Shown in pieces: positions 47,440 to 61,110 of a DNA stretch of 64,000 bases (positions are counted from its first letter, which is position 1; every line of letters starts with the position of its first letter). The DNA lies in the NCBI RefSeq assembly GCF_000380025.1, contig NZ_KB904155.1, forward strand, positions 81,490 to 145,489, read 5' to 3'. The notes under the pieces are model-generated. The model was not told the DNA's origin. It saw nothing but the letters and a program-made list of their open reading frames with translations, and ran no database searches. The DNA comes from Streptococcus entericus DSM 14446 (GTDB lineage Bacteria; Bacillota; Bacilli; Lactobacillales; Streptococcaceae). The translations under genes and the position numbers were made by a program.

Positions 47440-47986
47440 AGCGATAATCTCCCGATGTGAGTTGATAAGTTAGGTAGGTTCTAATCTGATGTGTGTAGCG
47501 GTCACTACCACGGTGACGCTTGATGAGGCGAAAACCCGCTTTTTCAGCGACACGTTGACTAGCTTTATTGTCAATATCACAGACGATGATGAGCTCCTTT
47601 AACCTGATTTCATAAAAGGCTATAAAGGTCAAGGTTTTAACAGCTTCCGTCATCAGCCCTTGACCCCACTTGGATTGCTTGAGCAGGTAGCCCAGTTCAG
47701 CTCGGCCATTGTTTACATCTAAATGATCCAAGCGAATCAGCCCGATAAGCTCACCTGTCGGTTTCTGGCAAATGCCCCAAATCCCTAGCGGTCGCGTCAT
47801 AAAGGTCTGCACCAGCAGCTCATCGCTCTGCTCTTGCGAGGTAACTAAAGGTAGGATAAAGCGAGCATTGTCAGGAACACTGACCATCTCATAAAAGGCA
47901 TCTCTATCCTCAAAACGGATTGGTCGACAAACCAATCCAGCGGTTTCAAAGCTGGCATATTTTGCCAGTGCTGTCCAAATCTTCAT
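47432..47986 (-). CDS. GNAT family N-acetyltransferase (RimJ/RimL-like)
   Basis: A 184-residue acetyltransferase: RPIRFEDRDAFYEMVS at the N-terminus, the acetyl-CoA-binding YLLKQSKWGQGLMTEAVKTL near 105-125 and QRVAEKAGFRLIKRHRGSDR near the end. Enzymes of this type acetylate protein N-termini or small amines. It overlaps spxR by eight bases and is expected to share its transcript. An extended -10 (TGCTATACT) ends only eight bases before the ATG, so the mRNA may have almost no leader; a weak ACAGAG is the only possible ribosome-binding site. Confidence 0.8.
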   Translation of the reverse strand: MKIWTALAKYASFETAGLVCRPIRFEDRDAFYEMVSVPDNARFILPLVTSQEQSDELLVQTFMTRPLGIWGICQKPTGELIGLIRLDHLDVNNGRAELGYLLKQSKWGQGLMTEAVKTLTFIAFYEIRLKELIIVCDIDNKASQRVAEKAGFRLIKRHRGSDRYTHQIRTYLTYQLTSGDYRYE

Positions 47987-47997
47987 CATCTCTGTCT

Positions 47998-48003
47998 AGT
48001 ATA
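47998..48003 (-). promoter_or_regulatory. Extended -10 promoter of the GNAT-spxR operon
   Basis: TGCTATACT on the minus strand, unusually close to the start codon. No good -35 is seen. Confidence 0.55.
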
Positions 48004-48044
48004 GCATAAAAACCCTATCTTGGCTAAATTGGTGACGGATTTAC

Positions 48045-48078
48045 GAGAAAAACCCGCTGCCCAAGGGCAACAGGTTCG
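48045..48078 (-). terminator. Terminator after glmS
   Basis: AACC-GCCC/GGGC-GGTT arms with a TT loop and TTTTTC tail on the minus strand, just past the glmS stop. Confidence 0.7.
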
Positions 48079-48083
48079 ACAGT

Positions 48084-49898
48084 TTATTCAACAGTGACAG
48101 ACTTAGCCAGGTTACGCGGCTTGTCAACGTCCAAGCCCCGTTGCAAGGAAGCGTAATAGGCAATCAGCTGGGTCGGTATCACCATGGCAATCGGTGACAG
48201 GTAGGGGTGCACCGCCGTCACGACAATATCATCTTCAGCTTGTGCTACGCCTTCTTCTGCGATGGTTAGGACACTGGCTCCACGAGCAACCACTTCTGAG
48301 ATATTACCACGCGCATGGCTAGCCACCGTTTTGTTGTTAGATAGCAGAGCGATGACTGGTGTGCCATCCTCGATGAGTGAGATGGTTCCATGCTTGAGTT
48401 CTCCAGCAGCGAACCCTTCGCACTGGATGTAGGAGATTTCTTTCAGCTTTAGACTGGCCTCCATGGCAACGTAATAATCGCTGCCGCGACCAATGTAAAA
48501 GGCGTTCCGACTGGTTGACAAGAGCTGCTCCACCTTGCTGGCAACCGCTTCTTTCTCTGACAGGCTGGCCTCAATAGACTGGGCAACCAGCGAGAGCTCT
48601 CTGACCACATCAAAGGCTTCTGCTCGGCTATTGCCCATCGCCCGACCAACCGCTGTCGCCAAAATCGCCAAGGTCGCCACTTGAGCTGTATAAGCCTTGG
48701 TCGATGCTACTGCGATCTCAGGTCCAGCATGGAGAAGTAAGGTATGGTCTGCCTCACGAGACAAGGTTGATCCTGGGACATTAGTCACGGTTAGGCTAGG
48801 AATCCCCATCTGGTTAGCTTTGACCAGAACCTGACGGCTATCAGCCGTCTCACCTGACTGACTGATGAAGATAAAAAGTGGCTTCTGACTGAGCAAAGGC
48901 GTGTGGTATCCCCACTCTGAAGCAATACCCAACTCAACAGGTGTCTGGGTCAAGTCTTCTAAGAAGGTCTTCGCTGCAAAACCAGCATGGTAAGATGTCC
49001 CTGCTGCGATGATGTAGAGGCGATCTGCCTCCTGAACAGCCTTGATAACCGCCTCGTCAACGACTAATTGACCTGACTCATCCGTATAATTTTGAATAAG
49101 TTTGCGCATGACAGCAGGCTGCTCGTCAATTTCCTTGAGCATGTAGTAGGGATAAGTGCCCTTGCCAATGTCAGACAAGTCCAGTTCAGCAATGTAGCTC
49201 GCACGCTCAATCGGCTGACCAGCATAGTCTGAGACTGTCACCTTGTCCTTGGTCACGATAACCAGCTCTTTGTCCTGAATCTCCATGTACTCGCTGGTCT
49301 CACGAATCATCGCCATGGCGTCTGAGCAAACCATATTGTAACCATCACCAAGACCGATCAAGAGTGGCGACTTGTTCTTAGCCACATAGATGGTGCTTGC
49401 ATCAGCCTTATCCATCAGCGCAAAGGCGTATGAACCTTCAATCACGCTTAAGGCCTGACGAAAAGCCTCTAGCGTTGAGAGACCTTGTTGAGCAAAATGC
49501 CCAATCAAGTGCACTGCAATCTCAGTGTCCGTCTGCCCGAGAAACTGGTGATCCGCTAAATAAGTCTCCTTAATCTCTTTATAGTTCTCAATCACACCGT
49601 TGTGCACCAACGTAAAGCGCTGATCTTCTGACTGGTGAGGGTGGGCGTTAGCCTCGCTAGGCTTCCCATGAGTCGCCCAACGGGTGTGACCAATCCCTGC
49701 TGTCCCTTGAATATCAATGCCCAGTTTATCACGCAAATCGGCGATACGACCGACTGATTTAATCAACCGTGATTGATCAGCTCCGGATGTCACATAAATC
49801 CCAGCTGAATCATAGCCGCGATATTCCAGCTTTTCCAAACCTTGCATCAAAATATCTGTTGCATTTTTATTGCCAACAACACCGACAATTCCACACAT
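48084..49898 (-). CDS. glmS: Glutamine-fructose-6-phosphate aminotransferase
   Basis: A 604-residue isomerising aminotransferase making glucosamine-6-phosphate, the first step to peptidoglycan amino sugars. The catalytic cysteine follows the initiator methionine (MCGIVGVVG), so the start must be at 49898, where GGAGGAAGAG precedes it. The glutaminase half has [13 protein letters not shown] and the C-terminal half two SIS domains ([24 protein letters not shown]), ending [13 protein letters not shown]. Two copies of a NagR-type operator flank its promoter, suggesting repression linked to amino-sugar availability. Confidence 0.97.
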   Translation of the reverse strand: MCGIVGVVGNKNATDILMQGLEKLEYRGYDSAGIYVTSGADQSRLIKSVGRIADLRDKLGIDIQGTAGIGHTRWATHGKPSEANAHPHQSEDQRFTLVHNGVIENYKEIKETYLADHQFLGQTDTEIAVHLIGHFAQQGLSTLEAFRQALSVIEGSYAFALMDKADASTIYVAKNKSPLLIGLGDGYNMVCSDAMAMIRETSEYMEIQDKELVIVTKDKVTVSDYAGQPIERASYIAELDLSDIGKGTYPYYMLKEIDEQPAVMRKLIQNYTDESGQLVVDEAVIKAVQEADRLYIIAAGTSYHAGFAAKTFLEDLTQTPVELGIASEWGYHTPLLSQKPLFIFISQSGETADSRQVLVKANQMGIPSLTVTNVPGSTLSREADHTLLLHAGPEIAVASTKAYTAQVATLAILATAVGRAMGNSRAEAFDVVRELSLVAQSIEASLSEKEAVASKVEQLLSTSRNAFYIGRGSDYYVAMEASLKLKEISYIQCEGFAAGELKHGTISLIEDGTPVIALLSNNKTVASHARGNISEVVARGASVLTIAEEGVAQAEDDIVVTAVHPYLSPIAMVIPTQLIAYYASLQRGLDVDKPRNLAKSVTVE

Positions 49899-49914
49899 GT
49901 TCTCTTCCTCCAAA

Positions 49915-49929
49915 AATTGGTCTAGTCAG
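49915..49929 (-). promoter_or_regulatory. Proximal NagR/dre-type operator of glmS
   Basis: CTGACTAGACCAATT on the minus strand, immediately upstream of the glmS ribosome-binding site. It contains the TAGACCA half-site of GntR-family NagR operators (consensus near TGGTCTAGACCA). An identical 15-bp copy lies 78 bp upstream. Confidence 0.7.
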
Positions 49930-49957
49930 ATTTACAGACCTCATTTATCACTAAATA

Positions 49958-49986
49958 ACCATATCACTTTATTTTTCGGAAGTCAA
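49958..49986 (-). promoter_or_regulatory. Promoter of glmS
   Basis: TTGACT (49981-49986), 17-bp spacer and TATGGT (49958-49963) with a TGA extension on the minus strand. It sits between two identical NagR-type sites. Confidence 0.75.
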
Positions 49987-49992
49987 CAAAAA

Positions 49993-50007
49993 AATTGGTC
50001 TAGTCAG
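49993..50007 (-). promoter_or_regulatory. Distal NagR/dre-type operator of glmS
   Basis: The second identical CTGACTAGACCAATT, placed just upstream of the -35. The two sites frame the promoter, an arrangement suited to looping or double occlusion. Confidence 0.7.
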
Positions 50008-50129
50008 GTTTTGAGCATCAATTTATAAAATAATCATAAATTTGACAGTTTGTCCTTTTTCTAAGTCTTGTCCCCATTTCCTAAAATAAACCATCACTCA
50101 TTCTACTGAGAAAAAAATAATTCCATACC

Positions 50130-50159
50130 TTTACAAACTACTTGTTAGTGTGGTACAAT
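50130..50159 (+). promoter_or_regulatory. Promoter of rplS
   Basis: TTTACA, 18-bp spacer with TG two bases before TACAAT, on the plus strand. Confidence 0.65.
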
Positions 50160-50164
50160 AGATG

Positions 50165-50225
50165 ATGTGTGTAATGGACGCACAAAAATACAGTTTATCC
50201 GCTGGGTTTAAAAGCACCTATGATT
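50165..50225 (+). promoter_or_regulatory. Possible L19 leader structure
   Basis: The rplS leader begins GTGTGTAATGGACGCAC, which can fold into a small hairpin, followed by an A-rich loop and CCGCTGGG. Leaders of rplS mRNAs in Bacillota include a structured autoregulatory element; this could be the streptococcal version, but only position and one stem support it. Confidence 0.3.
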
Positions 50226-50246
50226 GACAAAGATAGGAGTAAATAC

Positions 50247-50594
50247 ATGAATCCATTAATTCAAAGTTTGACCGAAGGTCAATTGCGTACTGATATCCCT
50301 GCTTTCCGTCCTGGTGACACCGTTCGCGTTCACGCGAAAGTTGTCGAAGGTACTCGTGAGCGTATCCAGATTTTCGAGGGTGTTGTTATCTCTCGTAAAG
50401 GTCAAGGTATCTCAGAAATGTATACGGTTCGTAAGATTTCTGGTGGTATCGGGGTTGAGCGTACTTTCCCACTCCACACACCACGTGTTGACAAAATCGA
50501 AGTTATCCGCCACGGTAAAGTCCGTCGTGCGAAACTTTACTACTTGCGTGCCCTTCAAGGTAAGGCTGCTCGTATCAAAGAAATCCGTCGTTAA
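50247..50594 (+). CDS. rplS: 50S ribosomal protein L19
   Basis: A 115-residue ribosomal protein at the 30S-50S interface. The sequence [19 protein letters not shown], the [21 protein letters not shown] core and the basic tail [14 protein letters not shown] are standard. The ATG at 50247 is preceded by TAGGAGT; an in-frame ATG nine codons upstream lacks a site. It has its own promoter and terminator and begins the plus-strand half of the window. Confidence 0.97.
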   Translation: MNPLIQSLTEGQLRTDIPAFRPGDTVRVHAKVVEGTRERIQIFEGVVISRKGQGISEMYTVRKISGGIGVERTFPLHTPRVDKIEVIRHGKVRRAKLYYLRALQGKAARIKEIRR

Positions 50595-50630
50595 GGCGGT
50601 CAAAGCAAGTCCTGTAGATTTGCTCTGGAC

Positions 50631-50667
50631 AACTACTCTTGCTGCTTAAGTAAGAGTAGTTTTTTAT
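50631..50667 (+). terminator. Terminator of rplS
   Basis: AACTACTCTT/AAGAGTAGTT perfect 10-bp stem with a run of six T residues. Confidence 0.9.
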
Positions 50668-50723
50668 ATGTCCAATAGAGGTAAGTGTAATCAGTATGTC
50701 CTGCATAGTTGCCCGTTTTATGG

Positions 50724-50729
50724 TAAAAT
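50724..50729 (+). promoter_or_regulatory. Extended -10 promoter of rimM-trmD
   Basis: TATGGTAAAAT gives a TGn extension plus TAAAAT about 27 bases before the rimM ATG. No good -35. Confidence 0.5.
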
Positions 50730-50755
50730 AGATAAAAAATCAAATTGGAGAACTC

Positions 50756-51274
50756 ATGAATTATTTTAACGTCGGTAAAATTGTCAATACCCAAGGTTTA
50801 CAGGGGGAACTGCGTGTCCTTTCTGTGACGGATTTTGCAGAAGAGCGCTTTAAAAAAGGCAGCAAGTTAGCCCTTTTTGACCCTAAGGACAACTTTGTCA
50901 TGGAGGTCGAAATTGCCAGTCACCGCAAGCAAAAGAACTTTGACATCATCAAGTTTAAGGGGCTCTACCACATCAATGAGGTCGAGAAATACAAGGAGTA
51001 TACCCTCAAAATTGCAGAGGAACATCTCTCTGATTTGGAAGAGGGCGATTTTTACTACCATGAGATTATCGGTCTGGATGTTTACGAGGGCGATGTCTTG
51101 ATTGGGCAAATCAAGGAGATTCTCCAGCCGGGTGCCAATGATGTTTGGGTGGTCAAGCGTAAAGGCAAGCGAGACTTATTGCTGCCTTACATTCCACCAG
51201 TGGTGCTCAAGGTGGACATCGCAGCCGGTCGGGTCGATGTCGAGTTGCTAGAGGGATTGGACGATGAAGATTGA
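50756..51274 (+). CDS. rimM: Ribosome maturation factor RimM
   Basis: A 172-residue 16S rRNA-processing protein with an N-terminal RimM domain ([20 protein letters not shown]) and a C-terminal PRC-barrel ([35 protein letters not shown]). It helps mature the 30S head. It overlaps trmD by 11 bases, the conserved rimM-trmD order. GGAG precedes the ATG. Confidence 0.96.
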   Translation: MNYFNVGKIVNTQGLQGELRVLSVTDFAEERFKKGSKLALFDPKDNFVMEVEIASHRKQKNFDIIKFKGLYHINEVEKYKEYTLKIAEEHLSDLEEGDFYYHEIIGLDVYEGDVLIGQIKEILQPGANDVWVVKRKGKRDLLLPYIPPVVLKVDIAAGRVDVELLEGLDDED

Positions 51275-52601
51275 TATTTTAACCCTTTTTCCAGAGATGT
51301 TTGCGCCTTTGGAGCATTCCATCGTCGGCAAGGCCAAGGACAAGGGACTTTTGGACATTCGTTACCATAACTTTCGAGATTATGCGGAAAAAGCTCGCCA
51401 TGTCGATGACGAGCCCTACGGTGGTGGTCAGGGCATGTTGCTCCGTGCCCAGCCGATTTTTGACTGCATTGAGGCTTTGGAGAAAAAAGAAAAGCCGCGT
51501 GTGCTCTTATTAGACCCAGCTGGTCGCCGATTTGACCAAGCCTTTGCGGAGGAGCTGGCTCAGGAAGAGCAGCTGATTTTCATCTGTGGGCATTATGAGG
51601 GCTATGATGAGCGGATCAAGACCTTAGTGACTGATGAGGTCTCCTTGGGGGATTTTGTCCTGACGGGCGGAGAATTGGCTGCCATGACCATGGTGGATGC
51701 GACGGTGCGCTTGATTCCAGAGGTCATCGGCAAGGAAGCCAGTCACCAAGACGACAGTTTCTCATCAGGTCTCTTGGAATACCCTCAGTATACCCGCCCT
51801 TATGATTTTCGAGGCATGGTAGTGCCTGATGTCCTCATGAGCGGTCACCATGAAAATATTCGCCTCTGGCGCTTGGAGCAGTCCCTGAAAAAAACCTTGG
51901 AACGCCGACCAGATTTGTTGGAACAGTATCAGATGACGGAGGAAACAGCTCAGATTTTAGACACAATTCAGTCAGAAAAATGGCGCGAGTCCATCTACCA
52001 AGCCTTTGATCTGATGGATCAGGGGGATTTGCAGGGAGCTTTGGCACTGCTAGATTGTCTCGAAGTGTCTGAGCGTTCTTCAGCCTATTATGATTATCTT
52101 TCAACCTACGGTTATGTCTATGCTGAGCTGGGACAGACAGAAGCTGCTCTAGCTAGCTATCAGCTTTATCTGAATAAGGCTCAGGCAGAGCAGAATCATA
52201 GCCATCAGCACCAAGCCTACCATCAGCTAGCCATGGTCTACCGCATGGCAGGGGATTACACGGCTGCTCAAGAGCAGTTGGCGCATGAAGAGCAGCTGAT
52301 TCGCAGGCATTTTCGTAAAAACCACTTGATTTGGGCGGTTCATCTGTATGAAGTGGGCTATCTGACCTATCTTTTGGGCGACAATGGCAGAGCTGAAACC
52401 ATCATGCAGAAAAGCCTTGACCATGCTCTTCAGACAGACGATAGCGTTGCTCAGGCTTGTGCCTATCGAGGCTTGGGTGAAATTCTTTCAAATAGAGACT
52501 ATCTTGAAAAAGCGCATGCGCTCTTCTCCAGTTTAGATGATGCCAGAGGCGCCCAGGATGTCCACGAGCTACTGACTAACCTACCCTCATCAGATGCCTA
52601 A
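51264..52601 (+). CDS. trmD: tRNA (guanine-N1)-methyltransferase TrmD fused to a TPR domain
   Basis: A 445-residue protein, far longer than the usual TrmD of about 240-250. Residues 1-237 are a complete Trm[41 protein letters not shown], the arginine in VRLIPEVIG and the aspartates in [17 protein letters not shown]. It makes m1G37 in tRNAs. From about 239 to 445 follows a helical region with at least four TPR-like pairs ([80 protein letters not shown]). The join is in frame, without repeat or stop. Either a true domain fusion or loss of a stop codon between adjacent genes would explain it. Confidence 0.9.
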   Translation: MKIDILTLFPEMFAPLEHSIVGKAKDKGLLDIRYHNFRDYAEKARHVDDEPYGGGQGMLLRAQPIFDCIEALEKKEKPRVLLLDPAGRRFDQAFAEELAQEEQLIFICGHYEGYDERIKTLVTDEVSLGDFVLTGGELAAMTMVDATVRLIPEVIGKEASHQDDSFSSGLLEYPQYTRPYDFRGMVVPDVLMSGHHENIRLWRLEQSLKKTLERRPDLLEQYQMTEETAQILDTIQSEKWRESIYQAFDLMDQGDLQGALALLDCLEVSERSSAYYDYLSTYGYVYAELGQTEAALASYQLYLNKAQAEQNHSHQHQAYHQLAMVYRMAGDYTAAQEQLAHEEQLIRRHFRKNHLIWAVHLYEVGYLTYLLGDNGRAETIMQKSLDHALQTDDSVAQACAYRGLGEILSNRDYLEKAHALFSSLDDARGAQDVHELLTNLPSSDA

Positions 52602-52605
52602 GGTT

Positions 52606-52628
52606 GCCGAGCAGGACTGCTCAGCTAT
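52606..52628. repeat. Second inverted pair of the dispersed decamer motif
   Basis: TTGCCGAGCAG faces CTGCTCAGCTAT across GGA, between trmD and the ferredoxin reductase gene. It shares GAGCA...GCAGTCC-type sequence with the element at 3043-3071. It could form a hairpin in the transcript. Confidence 0.5.
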
Positions 52629-52679
52629 TTCCAAAAAAAATATCACCAATCGGCGTGACGCTGATTAAAAAGGAGTACT

Positions 52680-53675
52680 ATGACAGCAGAAATTGTTGAT
52701 ATTGCGATTATCGGAGGAGGTCCTGTGGGACTCTTTACCGCCTTTTATGCCGGTCTGCGTGGGGCGACGGTCAAGGTTATCGAGAGCCTATCAGAGCTAG
52801 GGGGACAGCCTGCCATTCTCTATCCTGAGAAGACCATCTATGATATCCCAGCCTACCCTGAGATTTCTGGAGGTGATTTGACAGCCAAGCTTCTCCAGCA
52901 ACTGGAACGCTTTACTGACCGCGTGACTTACTGCCTCAAGGAGGAAGTTTTGTCATTCGACAAGACTGGCGACCACTTTACCTTGACGACCAGCAAGGGT
53001 CAGCACGAGGCCAAAAGTATCATCATCGCCTGTGGCAATGGTGCTTTCTCACCTCGACCACTCGGACTTGAGGGTGAAGAGCGTTACGCAGACACCAACC
53101 TGTTTTACAATGTCCGCCAGTTAGACCAGTTTGCTGGACAAGATGTGGTCATTTGTGGCGGTGGCGATTCAGCAGTGGATTGGGCCTTGGCTTTAGAAAC
53201 TATCGCCAAATCAGTCACACTTATTCATCGTAGGGAGGCTTTCAGAGCCCACGAACACAGCGTGGAGTTACTCCAGCAGTCAAGCGTCCGTCTGATGACA
53301 CCCTATGTCCCACTAACCTTAACAGGAGATAACGAACGGGTCAGACAACTGACCATTCAAAAAGTCAAATCAGATGAAACAGTTGATATCCCTCTGGATA
53401 GCTTGATTGTCAGCTTTGGCTTTGCGACCTCAAACAAGAACCTCAAACAATGGGGATTGGACAGCAAACGTTCTAGCCTGCTGGTCTCACCGCTCTTAGA
53501 GACCAGCCAAGAGGGAATTTACGCCGTTGGGGATGCAGCTAGTTACCCAGGCAAGGTTGATTTGATTGCGACAGGATTTGGCGAGGCACCTCTGGCAGTC
53601 AGTCAAGCCCTCAACTACATCTATCCTGACCGAGATAATCGTGCGGTTCACTCGACATCCTTGATTAAGGACTAG
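52680..53675 (+). CDS. Ferredoxin/flavodoxin-NADP reductase (thioredoxin-reductase-like, YumC type)
   Basis: A 331-residue FAD/NADPH enzyme. The FAD motif [18 protein letters not shown] is near the start, the NADPH motif [19 protein letters not shown] near 155-173 and the FAD-closing motif [25 protein letters not shown] near the end. The CxxC of thioredoxin reductase is absent between the two nucleotide domains, which identifies the YumC-like ferredoxin/flavodoxin reductase group. It has AAGGAG before the ATG and a terminator after it. Confidence 0.92.
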   Translation: MTAEIVDIAIIGGGPVGLFTAFYAGLRGATVKVIESLSELGGQPAILYPEKTIYDIPAYPEISGGDLTAKLLQQLERFTDRVTYCLKEEVLSFDKTGDHFTLTTSKGQHEAKSIIIACGNGAFSPRPLGLEGEERYADTNLFYNVRQLDQFAGQDVVICGGGDSAVDWALALETIAKSVTLIHRREAFRAHEHSVELLQQSSVRLMTPYVPLTLTGDNERVRQLTIQKVKSDETVDIPLDSLIVSFGFATSNKNLKQWGLDSKRSSLLVSPLLETSQEGIYAVGDAASYPGKVDLIATGFGEAPLAVSQALNYIYPDRDNRAVHSTSLIKD

Positions 53676-53697
53676 GCAGCTAGGTTAATACACAAAC

Positions 53698-53742
53698 ATA
53701 CCCACTTTCTCTCTTAAATTGAGATTTAAGGGGTATTTTTTT
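53698..53742 (+). terminator. Terminator after the ferredoxin reductase gene
   Basis: ATACCCC-type and GGGGTAT arms with an inner TCTC/GAGA pairing and a run of T residues. Confidence 0.75.
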
Positions 53743-53772
53743 CATCTGCTTTAATTTTTTTCAAAAAATGCC

Positions 53773-53801
53773 TTGACAAAATTAGTCAGAAAATTTATAC
53801 T
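53773..53801 (+). promoter_or_regulatory. Promoter of gdhA
   Basis: Perfect TTGACA, 17-bp spacer and TATACT, followed by a 40-bp AT-rich leader. Confidence 0.8.
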
Positions 53802-53815
53802 GTTTTATATATTGA

Positions 53816-55192
<1,377 letters not shown>

Positions 55193-55195
55193 GTC

Positions 55196-55223
55196 AAAAA
55201 AACTGGGTTACCCCAGTTTTTTT
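55196..55223 (+). terminator. Terminator of gdhA
   Basis: AAAAACTGGG/CCCAGTTTTT stem with a short GTTA-type loop and terminal T-run, a few bases past the stop. Confidence 0.9.
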
Positions 55224-55309
55224 GACGCCTATCAGGCTAAGGTCTGAAATTTAGTCTACCCAGCAAAAAATAATCGCATTTTCAGGCATTTTATACTAAA
55301 ATAGAAGAG

Positions 55310-56188
55310 ATGAAAAAAACAGTCGGTGTGGGTCTTGCCCACAGTAAGATTATTATGATGGGTGAGCATGCAGTGGTCTATGGCTATCCCGCTCTTGCCC
55401 TGCCCTTGCCTCGGGTAACAGCTGTTTGTCAGATCACCGCTTGTGATCTGCCCGTAGTCATCGACCCGCTGGATCCGATTGATACAGCACTGTCAGTGGC
55501 ATTGACGGTTTTAGACATCGCAGAGCCTCGCATTGCTTATGCGGTCAATTCAGCCATCCCAGAGCAACGTGGCATGGGGTCATCAGCAGCGGTGGCGATT
55601 GCGGTCATTCGAGCGGTTTTTGACTACTATAATCAACCCTTATCAGATGAACTACTGGAGGATTTGGTCAACAAGGCAGAGCAGGTGGCTCACGGTAACC
55701 CATCTGGGCTGGATGCTAAGACTTGCTTGAGCGATATGCCTATTTGTTACCAACGTGGTCAGGGCTTTTCTCCCTGTCCAGTTAGTCTAAAAGCCCATTT
55801 GATTATTGCGGATACGGGTGTTTATGGCAATACCAGTCAGGCAGTTCAACAGGTAGCCAAACAAGGTGAGGCTGCCCTGCCCATGCTATCATACCTTGGT
55901 GGTCTGGCTCAAAGCTTTTTAGAGCGTCTGCCTGAAAGGCACTTGCCTAGTCTGGGGAAATTGATGACCCAAGCTCACCGCAAACTGGCTGCCTTAGGCG
56001 TTTCCTGTCCAGAAGCGGATCAGCTGGTCGAGGCTGCCTTGTCTGCGGGTGCCTTTGGTGCCAAGATGAGCGGTGGCGGTCTCGGGGGCTGTGTCATTGC
56101 CCTGACCGATACCTATAAGGCTGCGCAAGCCATTGCCCAAAACCTAAGAGAAAAAGGAGCTGTCAACACGTGGATAGAGAACCTGTAA
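55310..56188 (+). CDS. mvaK1: Mevalonate kinase
   Basis: A 292-residue GHMP kinase phosphorylating mevalonate, the first of three ATP-using steps to isopentenyl diphosphate. The opening GLAHSKIIMMGEHAVVYGYPA, the ATP loop EQRGMGSSAAVAIAVIRAVF and the C-terminal GAKMSGGGLGGCVIAL are diagnostic. The ribosome-binding site is poor (AGAAGAG next to the ATG). It heads a six-gene run in which every following gene overlaps its predecessor. The promoter is probably the TATACT stretch about 17 bases upstream. Confidence 0.95.
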   Translation: MKKTVGVGLAHSKIIMMGEHAVVYGYPALALPLPRVTAVCQITACDLPVVIDPLDPIDTALSVALTVLDIAEPRIAYAVNSAIPEQRGMGSSAAVAIAVIRAVFDYYNQPLSDELLEDLVNKAEQVAHGNPSGLDAKTCLSDMPICYQRGQGFSPCPVSLKAHLIIADTGVYGNTSQAVQQVAKQGEAALPMLSYLGGLAQSFLERLPERHLPSLGKLMTQAHRKLAALGVSCPEADQLVEAALSAGAFGAKMSGGGLGGCVIALTDTYKAAQAIAQNLREKGAVNTWIENL

Positions 56189-57093
56189 GCGTGCGGTCTT
56201 ACGCCAATATCGCTATCGTCAAGTACTGGGGAAAGGCGGACGCAGCAAGCATGCGACCGGCGACCAGCAGCATTTCCCTGACCTTGGAAAATATGTTTAC
56301 CGAGACGACCCTGTCGGTGTCAGACCGAGACGCCTTTTATATCGACGGCGTCTTACAAGATGAGGCTGAGCAAAGCAAGATGAGTCAGGTCTTGGACTTG
56401 TTCCGCAAGGACAAGTCAGTTTTTGTGCGGATTGATACCCACAATAACATGCCGACAGCAGCAGGTTTGTCGTCGAGTTCGTCTGGTCTGTCGGCCTTGG
56501 TTAAAACAGCGGCTGACTTTTTTGAGACAGGGCTCAGTCAGTCAGAATTAGCTCAGGTGGCTAAGTTTGCTTCAGGCTCGTCAGCTAGGTCCTTCTTTGG
56601 TCCTTTGGCGGCTTGGGACAAGGACACTGGGGAGATTTTCCGCGTGCAGACGGACTTGACACTGGGAATGATTATGCTGGTTTTGAACGACCAAAAAAAA
56701 CCAATATCCAGCCGTGAAGGCATGAAGCGCTGTGTGGAGACCTCGACCAACTGGGCGGACTGGGTCAAACAGTCTGAAGACGACTATACTGCCATGCTAC
56801 AGTACCTAGAAGCTAATGATTTTGAGAAGGTCGGTGAATTGACGGAGCGAAATGCTCTGGCCATGCATGCCACCACACGGATGGCTACTCCTGCCTTCTC
56901 CTACCTGACCGAAGACAGTTACATCGCCATGGAGCGGGTGCTAGAATTGCGTCAACAAGGCTGGCTCTGCTATTTCACCATGGATGCTGGACCAAATGTC
57001 AAGGTTCTCTGCCGCGAGGAGGATTTGGAGGATTTAGCGGCGATTTTCGCTGAGGACTATCGGGTGATTGTCTCGAGGACCAAGTGCCTATGA
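56170..57093 (+). CDS. mvaD: Diphosphomevalonate decarboxylase
   Basis: A 307-residue enzyme converting diphosphomevalonate to isopentenyl diphosphate. SYANIAIVKYWGKADAA, PTAAGLSSSSSGLSALVKT and CYFTMDAGPNVKVL are hallmarks. It starts at a GTG (56170-56172), 19 bases inside mvaK1, with AAGGAG ten bases upstream. It ends in an ATGA overlap with mvaK2. One copy of the dispersed decamer lies within its coding region at 56964. Confidence 0.96.
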   Translation: MDREPVSVRSYANIAIVKYWGKADAASMRPATSSISLTLENMFTETTLSVSDRDAFYIDGVLQDEAEQSKMSQVLDLFRKDKSVFVRIDTHNNMPTAAGLSSSSSGLSALVKTAADFFETGLSQSELAQVAKFASGSSARSFFGPLAAWDKDTGEIFRVQTDLTLGMIMLVLNDQKKPISSREGMKRCVETSTNWADWVKQSEDDYTAMLQYLEANDFEKVGELTERNALAMHATTRMATPAFSYLTEDSYIAMERVLELRQQGWLCYFTMDAGPNVKVLCREEDLEDLAAIFAEDYRVIVSRTKCL

Positions 57094-58071
57094 CACGAAC
57101 AGTTCACACCTGCGGGAAACTCTATTTGGCGGGGGAGTATGCCGTGTTGACGGCGGGTCAACCAGCCTTGCTGGCGCCTATTCCTATTGGCATGACGGCA
57201 ACCATCGACTGGGCGGAGGCGTTTGCCTTACGGTCTGACCTTTTTGATTATGGGGTGGATTTGACCCCTGATAGCAACTACGCCCTGATTCAGGAGACCA
57301 TTGCGCTGTTTGAGGCTTATCTGGGGCAGCCTTTGCACCCCTTTGCCCTGACCATTACCAGCCAGATGGCGCGTGATGGTCGCAAGCTCGGTATCGGGTC
57401 TTCTGGGGCGGTGGTGCTCTTAGCCCTGCGGGCCATGGCAGAGCTCTATGCCTTAGACTTGTCAGCAGATCAGCTCTTCCGTTTGGCAGCAGCTGTCCTG
57501 CTCAAGCGTGGAGACAATGGGTCGCTGGGCGACTTGGCCTGTATCGCCTATGGGGACTGGGTTTATTACCAGTCCTTTGACCGCCAGCAGGTTGCAGACT
57601 GGCTGACCCATCAGCCTTTGGCAGAGGTGTTATCAGCCGACTGGGGCTATGTCATCAAACCGATGAATTTAGCGTTAACAGTGGACTTTCTGGTCGGTTG
57701 GACAGGTCAACCTGCCATTTCTAGCGACTTGGTCAATCAGGTCAAATCCGCCATCACGCCTGACTTCTTAGCAGCTAGTCGATCGACAGTTGACGGTCTT
57801 TATCAGGCACTGACAGCAGGGGATAAGATAGGGGTGATGACCCTACTTGCTCAAGCGGGTCAACTCCTGAGCGCTTTGCACCCAGCCATTGTGACGCCAG
57901 CTCTTGAGCGTTTGTGTCAAGCGACAACTGGTTTGTCCGCCGTTGCTAAGTCCAGCGGAGCAGGGGGTGGTGATTGTGGGATTGCCCTTGTGTTTGATGA
58001 GACGGACAGCCAGACCCTGATTGACCGCTGGGAAGAGCAGGGCATTCAGTTGATTTATAAGGAGAGGTTTG

Positions 58072-58079
<8 letters not shown>
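57090..58079 (+). CDS. mvaK2: Phosphomevalonate kinase
   Basis: A 329-residue GHMP kinase acting between mevalonate kinase and the decarboxylase. It begins CGKLYLAGEYAVLTAGQPALL, has the ATP-binding KLGIGSSGAVVLLALRAMA and the C-terminal SSGAGGGDCGIALVF. I chose the ATG at 57090, which overlaps the mvaD stop as ATGA; a GTG two codons earlier is possible and is closer to GAGG. The following GNAT gene starts inside its last codons. Confidence 0.95.
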
Positions 58080-60786
<2,707 letters not shown>

Positions 60787-60805
60787 GCAAAACCACTAAT
60801 AAAAT

Positions 60806-60857
60806 TAAAAACTCATCAAGCGATTCTATTAGTATCCCGTTTGATGAGTTTTTTTCT
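60806..60857 (+). terminator. Terminator of the mevalonate operon
   Basis: AAAACTCATCAA/TTTGATGAGTTTT arms around a loop of about 20 bases, then a T-run. Confidence 0.8.
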
Positions 60858-61068
60858 ACTTTTTGAGCTCTATTAAGCATTGCTAAATGTCAGACGATTG
60901 ACATTGATTGAATGAAGAGTATGTGACAGAGGAGTGCATCTATTCAGCAGATGATGACATGTAACCAGTTAAACCACTACTGAGCAAGAAGTCTTGTCTT
61001 AGGTAAGTATAATTAGAGGATAGCCACTCTATCTTGTCACCGTTACTTGTCAAGGTATTAAAAATATG
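60858..61068. other. Non-coding spacer between the mevalonate operon and the tRNA array
   Basis: No gene with a start signal is seen. The stretch is AT-rich and lies downstream of both the converging mva and tRNA transcripts. Confidence 0.4.
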
Positions 61069-61092
61069 AAAAAAACTAGACAATCGCCTAGC
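61069..61092 (-). terminator. Terminator of the tRNA array
   Basis: GCTAGG/TCTAGT arms with a CGATTG loop, followed on the minus strand by seven T residues, about 20 bases past tRNA-Pro. Confidence 0.6.
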
Positions 61093-61110
61093 ATTTACAA
61101 ACTTCTTCAT

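Noticed and set aside
49899..50060. glmS ribozyme in the glmS leader
   Set aside because: The leader is short, lacks the ribozyme core and contains NagR-type operators instead.
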